A DNA stretch of 64,000 bases, taken from positions 102,001 through 166,000 of the forward strand of contig JBBHKE010003373.1 in the NCBI GenBank assembly GCA_037447655.1. Reading direction: 5' to 3'. The notes beneath the pieces are model-generated. The model ran no database searches and was not told the DNA's origin. It was given only the letters and a program-made list of their open reading frames with translations. A program made the translations under genes and the position numbers. Each line of letters opens with the position of its first letter. Position 1 is the first letter of the stretch. Positions 45,600 through 58,030 of this stretch are shown piece after piece. Source of the DNA: Zygnema cylindricum. Taxonomy: Eukaryota > Streptophyta > Zygnematophyceae > Zygnematales > Zygnemataceae.

Positions 45600-45850
45600 A
45601 GATATTTGAAGTGACGTAGAAATTCAATGTTTGTTTCGTTTCACGTAAGTTTGAATAGTACTATTGAAGTGACGTGGAAATTGTTTGGTCGTTTCGGGTC
45701 ACGTAAGTTCTAGTCGTACCGTGTGGTTCAAGTTGGTTCGTGGTTGACTTGTCTAGCCGTACCGTGTAGTTCAAGTCGGTTTGCAGTTGTTGGTCGGATG
45801 TTTTCACCACGTTGACTCTTACACGTTTCTAATCGTGTACCGTGGTATTG
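45600..45850. repeat. Short direct duplications
   Basis: AGTGACGTxGAAATT...CACGTAAGTT occurs twice (about 45610-45653 and 45667-45709). Then CTAGxCGTACCGTGTxGTT, CAAGTxGGTT occurs twice (about 45710-45745 and 45752-45785). No gene is seen. Confidence 0.65.
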
Positions 45851-45937
45851 TTACGTGACGTTTGAAGGAGTATATTGAGGCGTAGTGAGAGAGAGGTTTT
45901 TTATCAACTTGGGGAGAGTTGATCCTCCTTGTAGATT

Positions 45938-46033
45938 ATGAAGGAGTTCAAGGAGTTGAGGGAGTTTGATAGCTTTGTGGTGTTTCTTGAGGAGTTAGAG
46001 GAGGTTAGCGAAGATTATTTTTTATATGATTAA
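45938..46033 (+). CDS. Small acidic ORF, 31 residues, unknown
   Basis: ATG at 45938 to TAA at 46031. The product starts MKEFKELREF and is rich in Glu and hydrophobic residues. It lies just upstream of a larger unknown ORF in the 3' part of the family-C element. There is no homology I recognise; it may be chance. Confidence 0.25.
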   Translation: MKEFKELREFDSFVVFLEELEEVSEDYFLYD

Positions 46034-46112
46034 GAGGAGTTAGAAGTGAGTGCGTTTTGAGGGTGTGAGGAAATTATGTAAGAAAAGTTATCCGTGGAAT
46101 ATATTGGCTTCT

Positions 46113-46547
46113 ATGGGGTTATCTTTCTCTAGTGTATGTTTTATCTTTTATGCTTCCGCTTGCATTTGCACTCAGTGTTTTATTATTCGATCCTATCAAG
46201 ACTCGGTATGTGTGACTTATTCTTGTGATAAATTGGTGTGTAAGAATAACGTAGAGGGGGAAGAGATTCCTGAAGTAAGGGGAGTTAAAGAAGTAATATT
46301 AAAATTGGTTGAAGAATATGTGCTAGAAAATGAGAACACTAAAATGAAAACAGAGCTTAGAGAAAACGAAAGAGAAGATGATGAGATAGGAAAGAGTGAA
46401 TTTTCACAAAATGGGGACTTAAAATCAGAAGTGAAAAATACTGTGGGTTTAAAAATTATTGAACTATGCGAAAAACAGACAAAAACTGTTAAGAACATGA
46501 TGCTAAGGAAGAAGGTTTATGAGAGCGAAAAAAATCATAAATTTTGA
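46113..46547 (+). CDS. Unknown ORF with N-terminal hydrophobic segment (144 residues)
   Basis: First ATG at 46113; the frame is open upstream to about 46050 without another ATG. Residues 1-25 (MGLSFSSVCFIFYASACICT...) are hydrophobic and Cys-rich, like a signal peptide or membrane anchor. From about residue 45 the product is strongly charged and likely helical (VEEYVLENENTKMKTELREN). It sits between pol-position sequence and the 3' LTR of the family-C element, where some copia elements (sireviruses) carry an extra env-like ORF; that comparison is positional only. Not recognised as any known family. Confidence 0.4.
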   Translation: MGLSFSSVCFIFYASACICTQCFIIRSYQDSVCVTYSCDKLVCKNNVEGEEIPEVRGVKEVILKLVEEYVLENENTKMKTELRENEREDDEIGKSEFSQNGDLKSEVKNTVGLKIIELCEKQTKTVKNMMLRKKVYESEKNHKF

Positions 46548-46649
46548 GGAATATGGAAAATAAGAAAGAATACTAGGAAAAGAACAGAGAAGTTAACTGA
46601 AAAGAGAATCATAATTAATATATTTACACTTAAGAGAAGTGGCAAATCT

Positions 46650-47012
46650 ATGGTAAAAGACCAAAAATTAGTGAGGAAAACTACACTTTATAGAGGTTAT
46701 GGGAAGGGAAACCATGGAAATATTACAACGTCTATGAACAGATCAAAAAGCGATAAGAAAACTAGAAAAACAGGCATATTGCGGAAAAACGATTGGAGAA
46801 GAAACATGTCACAAAATCGATCACACCGAAGAGCGCAACCAGAACCAGTGAGAGAATGTGTAACGGGAAAATGGGGAGACTTGAGCGACGTAACACGAAA
46901 CTTTATGAGAATTTGGTACAGTAGCGTCAGTAACATATATCTAAGGAAATGGGTGGCATGGACATATCTAACGAGGGAAAATGTGCAGCAATTGTTTGAT
47001 AAAAGTGTGTAG
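46650..47012 (+). CDS. Unknown basic ORF (120 residues)
   Basis: ATG 46650 to TAG 47012. Very basic, Arg/Lys/Asn-rich N-terminal half (RSKSDKKTRKTGILRKNDWR, NRSHRRAQPEP) and a more hydrophobic C-terminus (NFMRIWYSSVSNIYLRKWVA). It follows the previous ORF by about 100 bp on the same strand. Nucleic-acid binding is possible from charge alone. No domain is recognised. Confidence 0.35.
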   Translation: MVKDQKLVRKTTLYRGYGKGNHGNITTSMNRSKSDKKTRKTGILRKNDWRRNMSQNRSHRRAQPEPVRECVTGKWGDLSDVTRNFMRIWYSSVSNIYLRKWVAWTYLTRENVQQLFDKSV

Positions 47013-47621
47013 AAAAAAGATTTTCAACAAATCTGATAACATAGCTAAGTGACAACTGCGAGTGGAAATTCGGATTTACTGAAAAGTGTTATAACATCAG
47101 TGAAGGAACAGTCTGGCGTAGGGACAGTCTGGCGTTTTTACAGGACGAATGTTCCAAGGTGGCAGTTTTCAAGAAGGCAAAGGATGGGAAACGGCGACGT
47201 CAGCATAAGCAACGGTGATGTGTTGGCCTTCCTAAATTTTTGATTGATGAGTAGTGGAGGTTGTGAAAGAGAATCTTTAATCTCTAAATATTTTTACATT
47301 TTTGTTTTGTTAGAGTAGATATATCGGCTTACAGAATGGACTACTGAGTCTAAAGCTTTATACGAGTGTTGAGTTTGAAAGTTGTAGTCTCAGTAGATGA
47401 GGCTGTAAGGAAGAAGTTAAGGATAAAATAACGTAGCATGGCAGCATAGCAGTACATGCTTCATAATTTAATCGTACTCGGCTGCGATATCGAAATTAGC
47501 GCAGCATGGCAACATAGCAGTACACGCTGCACTTTTACTGCGCTGCGATGTCAAACTAGCGCAGCGTAGCAACATAGCATTTCACGCTGCATATTTTTGT
47601 GGGTGCACGGAACTAAATTTT
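47013..47621 (+). other. 3' untranslated part of the family-C element
   Basis: Three degenerate repeats of about 70 bp contain GCGCAGCATGGCAACATAGC, CAGTACACGCTGC and CTGCGATxTC (47425-47600). GAGTCTAAAGCTTT (about 47346) matches the motif next to the purine tract of families A and B. Similar GCGCAGCATxGCAGCATAGC sequence lies at the same place in elements 1 and 4 (2540 and 40075). No gene is seen. Confidence 0.6.
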
Positions 47622-47629
47622 CAGAGGAG
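47622..47629 (+). other. Polypurine tract of the family-C element
   Basis: CAGAGGAG directly precedes the LTR start TGTTG. Confidence 0.65.
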
Positions 47630-48597
47630 TGTTGTTTTGAAAAGTTAGTTTCGTGCGTACGAGACTAACTGTGCGTAACTGCTAAGTGGATTTAATATAG
47701 AGGCTCAAATAGATTCACGGATTTGGGGAGCAAACGTACGAATATAATTAAAGTGGCGTGAACAAGTACTAACAAATGGATGGCGGATCGCGAAGCAATC
47801 CGATATGTCAAAGGAAAATATTGAAATAGGCGTCGCCGATACGGCGGAGCTTCGTCGCGGGTAAGTCAACGCTGTTGCGGCTGTTTATATGATCCGTACG
47901 GACAAGCGCAGCAAGCGGAGCTAGCGCAGATGCGGATAATATGAATAGGATAGATTTCGAGTAATGATGATTGTACGGTAGTGGTAGCTTAGTAGTTGCT
48001 TAGCGGTAGCTTGGTTTTTGACATACGAAGAGCGCGGTGTAAATATTCTGTAAAACAAAGGTTTGTCCTTTTGACAAATTAGTTTGTTAGAGTAGATACA
48101 GTACGGCTGGTATGCCTCCGTACATTCAGTAGTCTGAGTATAGCTTGCAGGACTTAGATTATTTTATGTATCTTAGTCAAGTTTATCAAAGCAATGACAA
48201 ACTGTTTTCTCCATCTTTGACCTGTTGGTGTGATCTTTCTATTTGGTGCTTTTATGTGAAATTTGTGGAGTTATTTTATGATATAGAATCTATATGTCAG
48301 TGTTGTTTCATTGTATTCCAGTATCAGTGTAAGATTCTGTGAGCACTCTAATTGGTTAGTTTGTAAAGCTGTTAGCTATTTTTGGGAAACTCTGGAACTT
48401 TTATCTTCTAGATTCTTTGGTAGATTTGACTGTAATTTTGTGAGTTTATAGTATATCCAGTATAATTACATTGGTGAAGTTTGAGGTGATTCTGTTCATT
48501 GTGGAGTAATTTGTGTTGTCTGAAACACAACTGTTTTTGAGGTAGTCTGTGGGTGTTTCCGTGAGTAATCCATGGCTGAAATAGGCTATGGACAACA
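47630..48597 (+). repeat. 3' LTR of the family-C element
   Basis: 968 bp, TGTTGTTTTGAAAAG to GGACAACA. The embedded gag start ATGGCTGAAATAGGC lies just before the end. The right flank ATTGT then satellite confirms the end. Confidence 0.9.
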
Positions 48598-51500
48598 ATT
48601 GTTACCTAACTTACACAAACTATTAGCGCTCACAAGAATTTTTACCTAGCTTACACAAACTGTTAACGGTAACAAGAATTGTTATCTCTATTACACAAAC
48701 TATTGGCGCTAACAAGAATTGTTTTCTCTATAACACAAACTATTAACTTTAACAATAAATGTTACCTAACTTACACAAACTATTAGCGCTAACAAATATT
48801 GTTATCTAAATTACACAAATTGTTAGCACTAACAAGTATTGTTATCTAAATTACACAAACTGTTAGCACTAACAAGAATTGTTATCTAAATTACACAAAC
48901 TCTTACCGTTAACAAAAACTGTTATCTTAATTACACACACTGTTAGCGCTAACAAGAATTGTTATCTAAATTACACAAATTGTTACCGCTTAGAAGAATT
49001 TATATCTAAATTACACAAACTGTTAGCTCTAACAAAAATTGTTATCTAAATTACACACCCTGTTAGCGCTAACAAGAATTGTTACCTAGCTTACACAAAC
49101 TGTTAGAGCTAACAAGATTTTTACCTAACTCACAGCAACAGTTAGCGCTAACAAGTATTGTTATCTAACTTACACAAACTGTTAGCGCGAACAAAAATTG
49201 TTATCTAAATTACACAAACTGTTAGCGCTAACAAGAACTGTTACCTAAAGTACACAAACTGTTAGCGCTAACGGGAATTGTTACCTAACTTACACAAACT
49301 TTTAGGGTTAACAAGTATTGCTATCTAAATTACACAAACTGTTAGCCCTAACAAAAATTGTTACCTAACTTATACAAACTTTTAGTGCTAACAAGAATTG
49401 TTACCTAACTTATACAAATTGTTAGCGTTAACAAAGATTGTTATCTAAATTACACAAACTGTTAGCGCTAACAGGACCTGTTTTCTAACTTTTGCAAACT
49501 GTTATCGGTAACACGAATTATCTCCTAATTTACACAAATTGTTAGCACTAACAAAAATTATTGCCTAACTTACAAAAACTATTAGCCCTAACAAGAATTG
49601 TCACCTAACTTACACAAACTGTTAGCGGTAACATGAATTCTTATCTAAATTACACAAACTTAGCGCTAACAAGAATTATTATCTAAGTTACACAATCTGT
49701 GCTAACAAGTATTGTTACCTAACTTACACAAACTGGTACCGCTTACAAGAATTGTCATATAATTTACAGAAATTGTTAGTGCTAATAAGAATTGTTGCCC
49801 AACTTACACAAACTATTAGAGATAACAAAAAACGTTATCTAAATTACACAAACTGATAGCGCTAACACGAATTGTCTCCTAACTTACACAAACTGCGAGC
49901 GCTAACTACAATTGTTTCCTTGTTTACACAAACTGTTTCCGCTAAGAAAAACTGTTATATAAATTACACATACTGTTAGCACTTACAAGTATTTTTACCC
50001 AACTTACACAAACTGTTAGCGCTAACATGAATTGTTATTTAACTTACACAAACTTTTAGCGCTAAAAACAATTGTTACCCTGTTAGGGCTAACAAGAACG
50101 GTTACCTAACTTATACAAATTGTTAGCGCTAACAATAATTGTCTTCTAAATTACACAAACTAGTAGTGCTAACTTGTATTGTTACCTAATTTACACAAAA
50201 TGTTAGCGCTAACAATAATTTTTACCTAACTTACATAAACTGTTAGCGCTAACAAAAAATGTTATCTAAATTACTCAAACTGTTTGCGCTAACAAGAATT
50301 GTTACCTAACTTACACAAACTGTTAGCGCTTACAATAATTGTTATCTTAATTACACACACTGCTAGTGCTAACAAGAATTGTTATCTAAATTACAAAAAT
50401 TGTTAGGGCTAACAATAATTGTTACCTAACTTACACAAACTATTAGCGCTAACAATAATTATTACCTAACTTAAACAAACTGTTAGCGCTAACAGGGATT
50501 GTTGTCTAAATTACACAAACTGTTTGCGTTAACAAAAATTGTTACCTAACTTACACAAACTATTAGCGCTAACAAAAATTGTTATCTAAATTACACAAAT
50601 TGTGTGCGCTAACAGGAATTGTTACCTAACTTACACAAACTGTTATCGCTAACACGAATTATTGCCTAACTCACACAAATTGTTAGCGCTAACAATAATT
50701 GTTACCTAATTTACACAAACTATTATCGCTAACAAGTATTAATATTTAAATTACACAAACTGTTAGCTCTTACAATAATTTTTACCTAACTTACATAAAC
50801 TATTAGCGCTTACAAAAAATGTTATCTAAAATAAACATACTGTTAGCGCTAATAGGAATTGTCTCCTAACTTACATTATCTATTAGCGCTAACAATAATT
50901 GTTACCTAACTTACACATACTGTTACCGCTAACAAGAATTGTCACCTAATTTACACAAATTGTTACCGCTAACAAGAATTGTCACCTAATTTAAACAAAC
51001 TGTTAGCGCTCGCAGAAAGTGTTACCTAACTTACACAAACTTTTAGCGCTAACAATTATTTTTCCCTTACTTATATAAACTGTTAGCGCTAACAAAAAAT
51101 GTTATCTAAATTACACATACTGTTAGCGCTAAGAGGAATTGTTATCTAAATTACACAAATTGTTAGCGCTAACAAGTATTGTTACCTGACTTACACAAAG
51201 TGTTAGGGCTAACGGGAATTGTAACCTAACTTACACAAACTGTTACAGCTAACAATAATTGTCACCTAATATACACAAATTGTTAGCGCTAACAAGAATT
51301 GTTGCCTAGCTTACAAAAACTGTTAGCGCTAACAAGAATTGTTATCCTATTTACCCAAACTATAAGCGCTAACAATAATTGTTATCTAAATTACACAAAC
51401 TGTTAGCGCTAACAAATATTGTTACCTGACTTACACAAACTGTGAGGGCCATCGGGAATTGTTACCTAACTTACACAAACTGTTACAGGAAACAAGAATT

Positions 51501-54500
51501 GTCACCTAATATACACAAATTGTTAGCGCTAACAAGATTTAATGCCTAGCTTACACAAACTGTTAGCTCTAACAGAAAGTGTTACCTAACTTCCAAAAAC
51601 TATTAGCGCTTACAAGTATTGTTGTCTAAATTATACAAACTGTTTGCGGTAGCAAAAATTGTTACCTAACTTACACAAACTATTAGCGCTAACAAAAATT
51701 GTTATCTAAATTACACAAATTGTTTGCGCTAACAAGAATTGTTACCTAACTTACACAAACTGTTATCGCTAACACAAATTGTCTCCTAATTTACACAGAT
51801 TGTTAGCGCTAACAATAATTTTTACCTAACTTACATAAACTGTTAGCGCTAACAAAACATGTTATCTAAAATACACATACTGTTAGCGCTAATAGGAAAT
51901 ATCTCCTAACTTACACAAACTGTGAGCGCTTACATCAATTCTTTCCTTGTTTACACAAATTGTTTCCGCTAAGAAAAACTGTTATATAAATTACACATAA
52001 TGTTAGCACTTACAAGTATTGTTACCCAACTTACACAAACTGTTAGCGCTAACGCAAATTGTTACCTAACTTACACAAACTATTAGCACTAACAAGTATT
52101 GATACCTAAATTACACAAACTGTTAGAGCTAACATGAATTGTTATTTAACTTACAAAAACTTTTAGCGCTAAAAACAATTGTTACCCTGTTAGGGCACAA
52201 ACTGTTAGCACTAACAAATATTGTTACCTTACTTACACAAATTGTGAAAGCCATCGAGAATTGTTACCTAACTTACACAAACTGTTACAGGTAACAAGAA
52301 TTGTCACCTAATATACACAAATTGTTAGCGCTAACAATAATTGTTGCCTAGCTTACACAAACTGTTAGCGGTAACAGAAAGTGTAACCTAACTTCCAAAA
52401 ACTGTTAGCGCTTACAAGTATTGTTATGTAAATTTCACAAACTGTTAGCGCTAACAAGAATTTTTACCTAACTTACAGAAACTTTTAGCGCTCACAAGTA
52501 TTGTTATCTTAATTACACAAACTGTTATTGCTGACAAAAATTGTTATCAAAATTACACAAACTGTTAGCGCTAACAAAAATTGTTATTTTAATTACACAA
52601 ACTGTCAGAGCAAACAACAAATGTTACTAACTTACACAAACTGTTAGCGCTAACAAGTATTGTTATCTTTATTACACAAACTGCTAGTGCTAACAAGAAT
52701 TATTACCTTACTTACACAAACTTTTAGCGCTAACAAGAATTATTACCTTTCTTACACAAATTGTTAGCGTTAACAATAATTGTTATATAAAATACACAAA
52801 CTGTTAGCGCTAACAAGTATTGTTACCTAACTTACACAAACTGTTAGCGCTAACAAGAATTTTAATCTAAATTACACAAACTGTTAGCGCTAACAAGATT
52901 TATTACATTACTTACACAAATTGTTAGCGTTAACAATAATTGTTATCTAAAATACACAAACTATTAGCGCTAACAATTATTGTTACATAACTTACACAAA
53001 CTATTAGCGCTTACAAGAATTGTAATCTAAATTACACAAACTGTTAGTGCTTACGGGAAATGTTATCTAACTTACACAAACTATTAGTGCTAACAAGTAT
53101 TGATATCTAAATTACACAAACTGTTAGCGTTAACAAGTATTTTTATCTAAATTACACAAACTGTTAACGCTAACAAGAATTTTTACCTAACTAACACAAA
53201 CTTTTAGCGCTCACAAGTATTCTTATCTAAATTACACAAACTGTAAGCGCTAACAAGAATTGTTATCTAAATTACACAATCTGTTAGCGCCTAGAAGAAT
53301 TTATGTCTAAATTACACAAATTGTTAGCGCTAACAATAATTGTTATCTAAATTACACAAAATGTTAGCCGCAAACAAGAATTGTTTCCTAACTTACACAA
53401 ACTGTTAACGCAAACAAGAATTATTACCTTACTTACACAAATTGTTAGCGCTAACAATAATTGTTATCTAAAATACACAAACTGTTCGCGCTAACAAGTA
53501 TTGTTACCTAACTTACACAAACTGTTAGCGCTAACAGGAATTGTTACCTAACTTACACAAACTATTAGGCTAACAGGTATTGTTATCTAAATTACACAAA
53601 TTGTTAGCGCTAACACAATTGTTACCTAACTTACACAAACTGTTATCGCTAGGAAAGAATGTTGTCTAAAATACACAAACTGTTATCGCTAATGGGAAAT
53701 GTTACCTAACTTACACAAACAGTTAGCGCTAACTAGAATTGTTATCAAACTTTCACAAATTGTGAATGCTAACAATAATTGTAACCTTACTTACACAAAC
53801 TGTTAGCGTTAGGAAGAATTGTTATCTAAAATTAAGGAAGTATTGTTATCTAAAATACACTTAGTGTTAGCGCTTACAAGACTCCTTACATATCTTACAA
53901 AAACTGTTAGCATTAACAAAAATTGTTATCTAAAGTACACAAACTGTTAGCGCTTATAAGAATTGTTACCTAACTTACATATACAATTACCGCTAACAAG
54001 AATTGTCTCCTAACTTACACAAACTGTTAAATTGCTGAGAAAAATTGTTATCTAATTTGCACAAACTGTTAGTGCTAAAAAAAATTGTTATCTAAATTAA
54101 ACAAATTGTTAGCGCAAACAAGAATTTTTACCTAACTTACACTAACTGTTGGATCTAAAAAGAATTGTTATCTTAACTACACAAACAACTATTGCTAACA
54201 AGAATTGTAATCTAAATTACACAAACTGTTAGCGCTAACAGAAATTGTTATCTAAATTACACAAATTGTTAGCGCAAACAAGAATTGTTACCTAACTTAC
54301 ACAAACTGTTACCGCTAACAAGAATTGTCTTCTAACTGACACAAACTGTTATCGCTGACAAAAATTGTTATCTAATTTCCACAAATTGATAGCGCTAACA
54401 AAAATTATTATCTAAAATACACAAACTGTTAGCGCAAACAAAAATTGTCACCTAACTTACACAAACTTTCAGCGCAATCAAAAATTGTCACCTAACTTAC

Positions 54501-57500
54501 ACAAACTGTTAGCGCTAACAAAATTTGTTATCTAAACTACACAAATTGTTAGCGCAAACAGAAATTGTTACCTAACTTACACAAACTGTTAGCGCTAACA
54601 AGAATTGTTATCTTAATTACACAAACTGTAAGTGATAACAAGAATTCTAATCTAAATTACACAAACTGTAAGCGCTTACAAGAATTGTTATCTAAAGTAC
54701 AAGCTAGTAGCGCTAACAAGAATTATTACCTTACTAACACAAATTGTTAGTGTTAACAATTATTGTTTTCTAAATTACACAAACTGTTAGCGCTAACAAG
54801 TATTGTTACCTACCTTACACAAACTCTTAGCGCTAACAAGAATTGTTGCCTATATTACACAAACTGTTAGCGCTAATGGGAATTGTCACCTAACTTACAC
54901 AAACTATTAGTGCTAACAAGTATTGATATCTAAATTACACAAACTGTTACCGCTAACATAAATTGTTTTCTAAATTACAAAAATTGTTTGCGCTAACTGG
55001 AATTGTTACCTAACTTACACAAAATTTTAGCGCTAACAAGTATTGTTACCTATCTTACACAAAATGTTAGGGTTAACAAAAATTGTTATCTAAATTACAC
55101 AAACTGTTTCTGCTAACAAGAATTGTCACCTAATTTACACAAATTGTTAGTGCTAACAAGAAGTGTAAAATAAATTACACAAATTGTCAGCGCTAACGGG
55201 AATTGTTGCCTAACTTACACAAACTATTAACGCTAACAAGAATTGTTACCTAACTTATACAAACTTTTAGCGCTAACAAGAATTGTTACCTAACTTACAC
55301 AAATTGTTAGCGGTAACAAGAAGTGTAATCTAAATTACACATTGTCAGCGATAACTGGAATTGTTACCTAACTTACACAAAATATTAGCGCTTACAAGAA
55401 TTGTTACCTAACTTATACAAACTTTTAGCGCTAACAAGAATTGTTACCTAACTTACACAAATTATTAGCGCTAACAAGAATTATTGCCTAACTTACACAA
55501 ATTGTTAGCGCTAACAAGAATTGTTACCTAACTTATACAAACTTTTAGCGCTAACAAGAATTGTTACCTAACTTACACAAATTATTAGCGCTAACATAAA
55601 TAAATATATAAATTACACAAACAGTTAACGCTAACAAGAATTGTTATCTAAATTACATAAACTGTTAGATCTAACAAAAAATGTTATCTAAATAACATAT
55701 ACTGTTAGCGCTAATAGGAATTGTCTCCTAACTTATACAAACTGGTACTGCTGACAAGAATTGTTACACAACTTACACAAACTGTTAGCCCTAACAAGAA
55801 TTGTTGTATAGCTTACACAAAATGATAGCGCTAATAGAAAGTGTTACCTAACTTACACAAACAATTAGCGCTAATAATTATTTTTACCTAACTTACATAA
55901 TCTCTTAGCGCTAACAGAAAATGTTATCTAAATTATACATACTGTTAGGGCTAGAAGAAATTGTCTCCTAACTTACACAAACTGTTACCGCTAACAAGAT
56001 TTGATACAGAACTTATACAAACTATTAGTGCTAAGAAGAATTGTTATCTTAATTACCCAAACTGTTAGCGCTAACAATAATTGTTATCTAAATTACACAA
56101 ACTGTTAGTGCTAACTAGTATTGTTATGTGACTTACATAAACTGTTAGAGCTAACGGGAATTGTTGACTAGCTTACACAAACTGCTACACTAACAGAAAG
56201 TGTTACCTAACTTACACAAACTGTTAGCCCTTACAAGTATTGTTATCTAAATTACACAAATTGGTAGCGCTAACAATTATTGTTACCTCAATTACACAAC
56301 TGTTAGCAAAGCCATATATTGTTATCAAAATTACAGAAACTGTTTGAGCTAACACGAATTGTTACCTAAATTACACATATTGTTAGCTATAACAAAAATT
56401 GTGAACTAAATTACACAAACAGTTAGCGATAACAAGAATTGTTACCTCAATTACACAAACAGTTAGCGAAAACAGGAGTTGTTGTCTAAATTACACAAAC
56501 TGTTTGAGTTAACACAAATTGTCACCTAAATTACACAAACTGTTAGTGATAATAAGAATTGTTACCTAAATTACACAAACTGTTAACGATAACAAAAATT
56601 GTTACCTAAATTAAACAAACTTTTTACAATAACATTAATTGTTACCTAAATTACACAAACTATTAGGGATAACAAGAATTGTTGCCTAAATTACACAAAT
56701 ATTTAGCGATAACAAAATTGTTACCTAAATTACACAAACAGTTAGCGATACAAAAATTGTTACTTAAATTACACAAACAGTTAGCAATAACAAGAATTGT
56801 TACCTAAATTATACAAACAGTTAGCGATAACAGGAATTGTTATCTATCTTACACAAACAGTTAGCGATAACAAAAATTGTTACATAAATTACACAAACAG
56901 TTAGCAATAACAAGAATTGTTACCTAAATTACATAAACCATTAGCGATAAATAGAATTGTTACCTAAATTACACACACTGTAAGCGATAACAAAAATTGT
57001 TACCTAAATTACACAAACAGTTAGCGATAACAAGAATTGTTTCCTAAATTACACAAACTGTTAGCGATAACAAGAATTGTTTCTTAAATTACACAAACTG
57101 TTAGCGATAACAAGAATTGTTACCTAAATTACACAAACTGTTAGCGATAACAAGAATTGTTACCTAAATTACAAAAACAGTTAGCGATAACAAGAATTTT
57201 TACCTAAATTACAGAAACATTTAGCGATAACAAAAATTATTATATATTTTAAACAAACTCTTAGTGATAACAAGAATTGTAACCTTAATTACACAAATTG
57301 TTAGCATTAACAATAATTGTAACCTAAATTACACAAATTGCTATCGATACCAAAAATTGTTACCTAAATTACACAAACTGTTAGCGATAAAAAAATTGTT
57401 ACTTAACTTACACAAATAGTTAGCGATAACAAGAATTGTTACCTAAATTACACAAACATATAGCGATAACAAAAATTGTTACCTAAATTACACAAATATT

Positions 57501-58030
57501 TAGCGATAACAAAAATTGTTACCTAAATTACACAAATTGTTAGCGATAGCTAGAATTGTAACTTAAATTACTCAAATTTTTAGTATTAACAATAATTGTA
57601 ACCTAAATTACATAAATTGTTAGCGATACCAAAAATTGTTACTTAAATTACACAAATAGTTAGCGATAACTAGAATTATTACCTAATTTACACAAACTGT
57701 TAGCGATAGCAAGAATTGTTACCTTAATTACACAAACAATTAGCGACAACAATAATTGTTACCTCAGTTACACAAACAGTTAGCGAAAACATGAATTGTT
57801 ATCTATATTACACAAACTGTTTGAGCTAAATCGAATTGTTACCTAAATTACACAAACAGTTAGCGATAACAAGAATGGTTACCTATCTTACACAAACTGT
57901 TAGCGATAACAAGAATTGTTACCTAAATTACAAAAATAGTTAGCCATAACAAGAATTATAACCTAAATTACAAAAACAGTTAGCGATAACAAGAATTGTT
58001 ACCTAAATTATACAAATAGTTAGCGATAAC
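48598..58030. repeat. 40-bp satellite, block 5 (9.4 kb)
   Basis: About 236 units. From 48598 to about 56300 units are mainly GTTAGCGCTAAC. From about 56340 on, GTTAGCGATAAC with GTTACCTAAATTAC dominates. The switch occurs around an aberrant unit at 56280-56340. No genes. Confidence 0.96.
49860..52200. repeat. Higher-order satellite repeat of about 2.0-2.1 kb in block 5
   Basis: Rare units TTTCCTTGTTTACACA, TTTCCGCTAAGAAAAACTG and AAAACAATTGTTACCCTGTT, ending in TTAGGGC, occur in order at about 49860-50090 and about 51890-52195 (offset 2027, rising to 2108 bp after an 81-bp gain). A shorter 240-bp duplication (GTTACCTGAC at 51181 and 51421) lies between. Confidence 0.78.

Larger units (their letters stand above)
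38148..48597 (+). mobile_element. Family-C copia element with nested insertions
   Basis: 10,450 bp between two LTRs of one family (38148-39117 and 47630-48597), flanked by ATTGT duplications (38143-38147 and 48598-48602) in satellite. Inside are PBS, gag start, a nested minus-strand family-B element from 39299, an unassigned GC-richer stretch, a candidate inverted-repeat element, palindromes, unknown ORFs, 3' untranslated repeats and a purine tract. No family-C pol is visible. The LTRs are clearly diverged (roughly nine in ten bases identical by eye), so this is an old insertion. Confidence 0.88.

Noticed and set aside
54565-54750. Open frame in satellite
   Set aside because: A run of units without a stop by chance; it encodes only the repeat.
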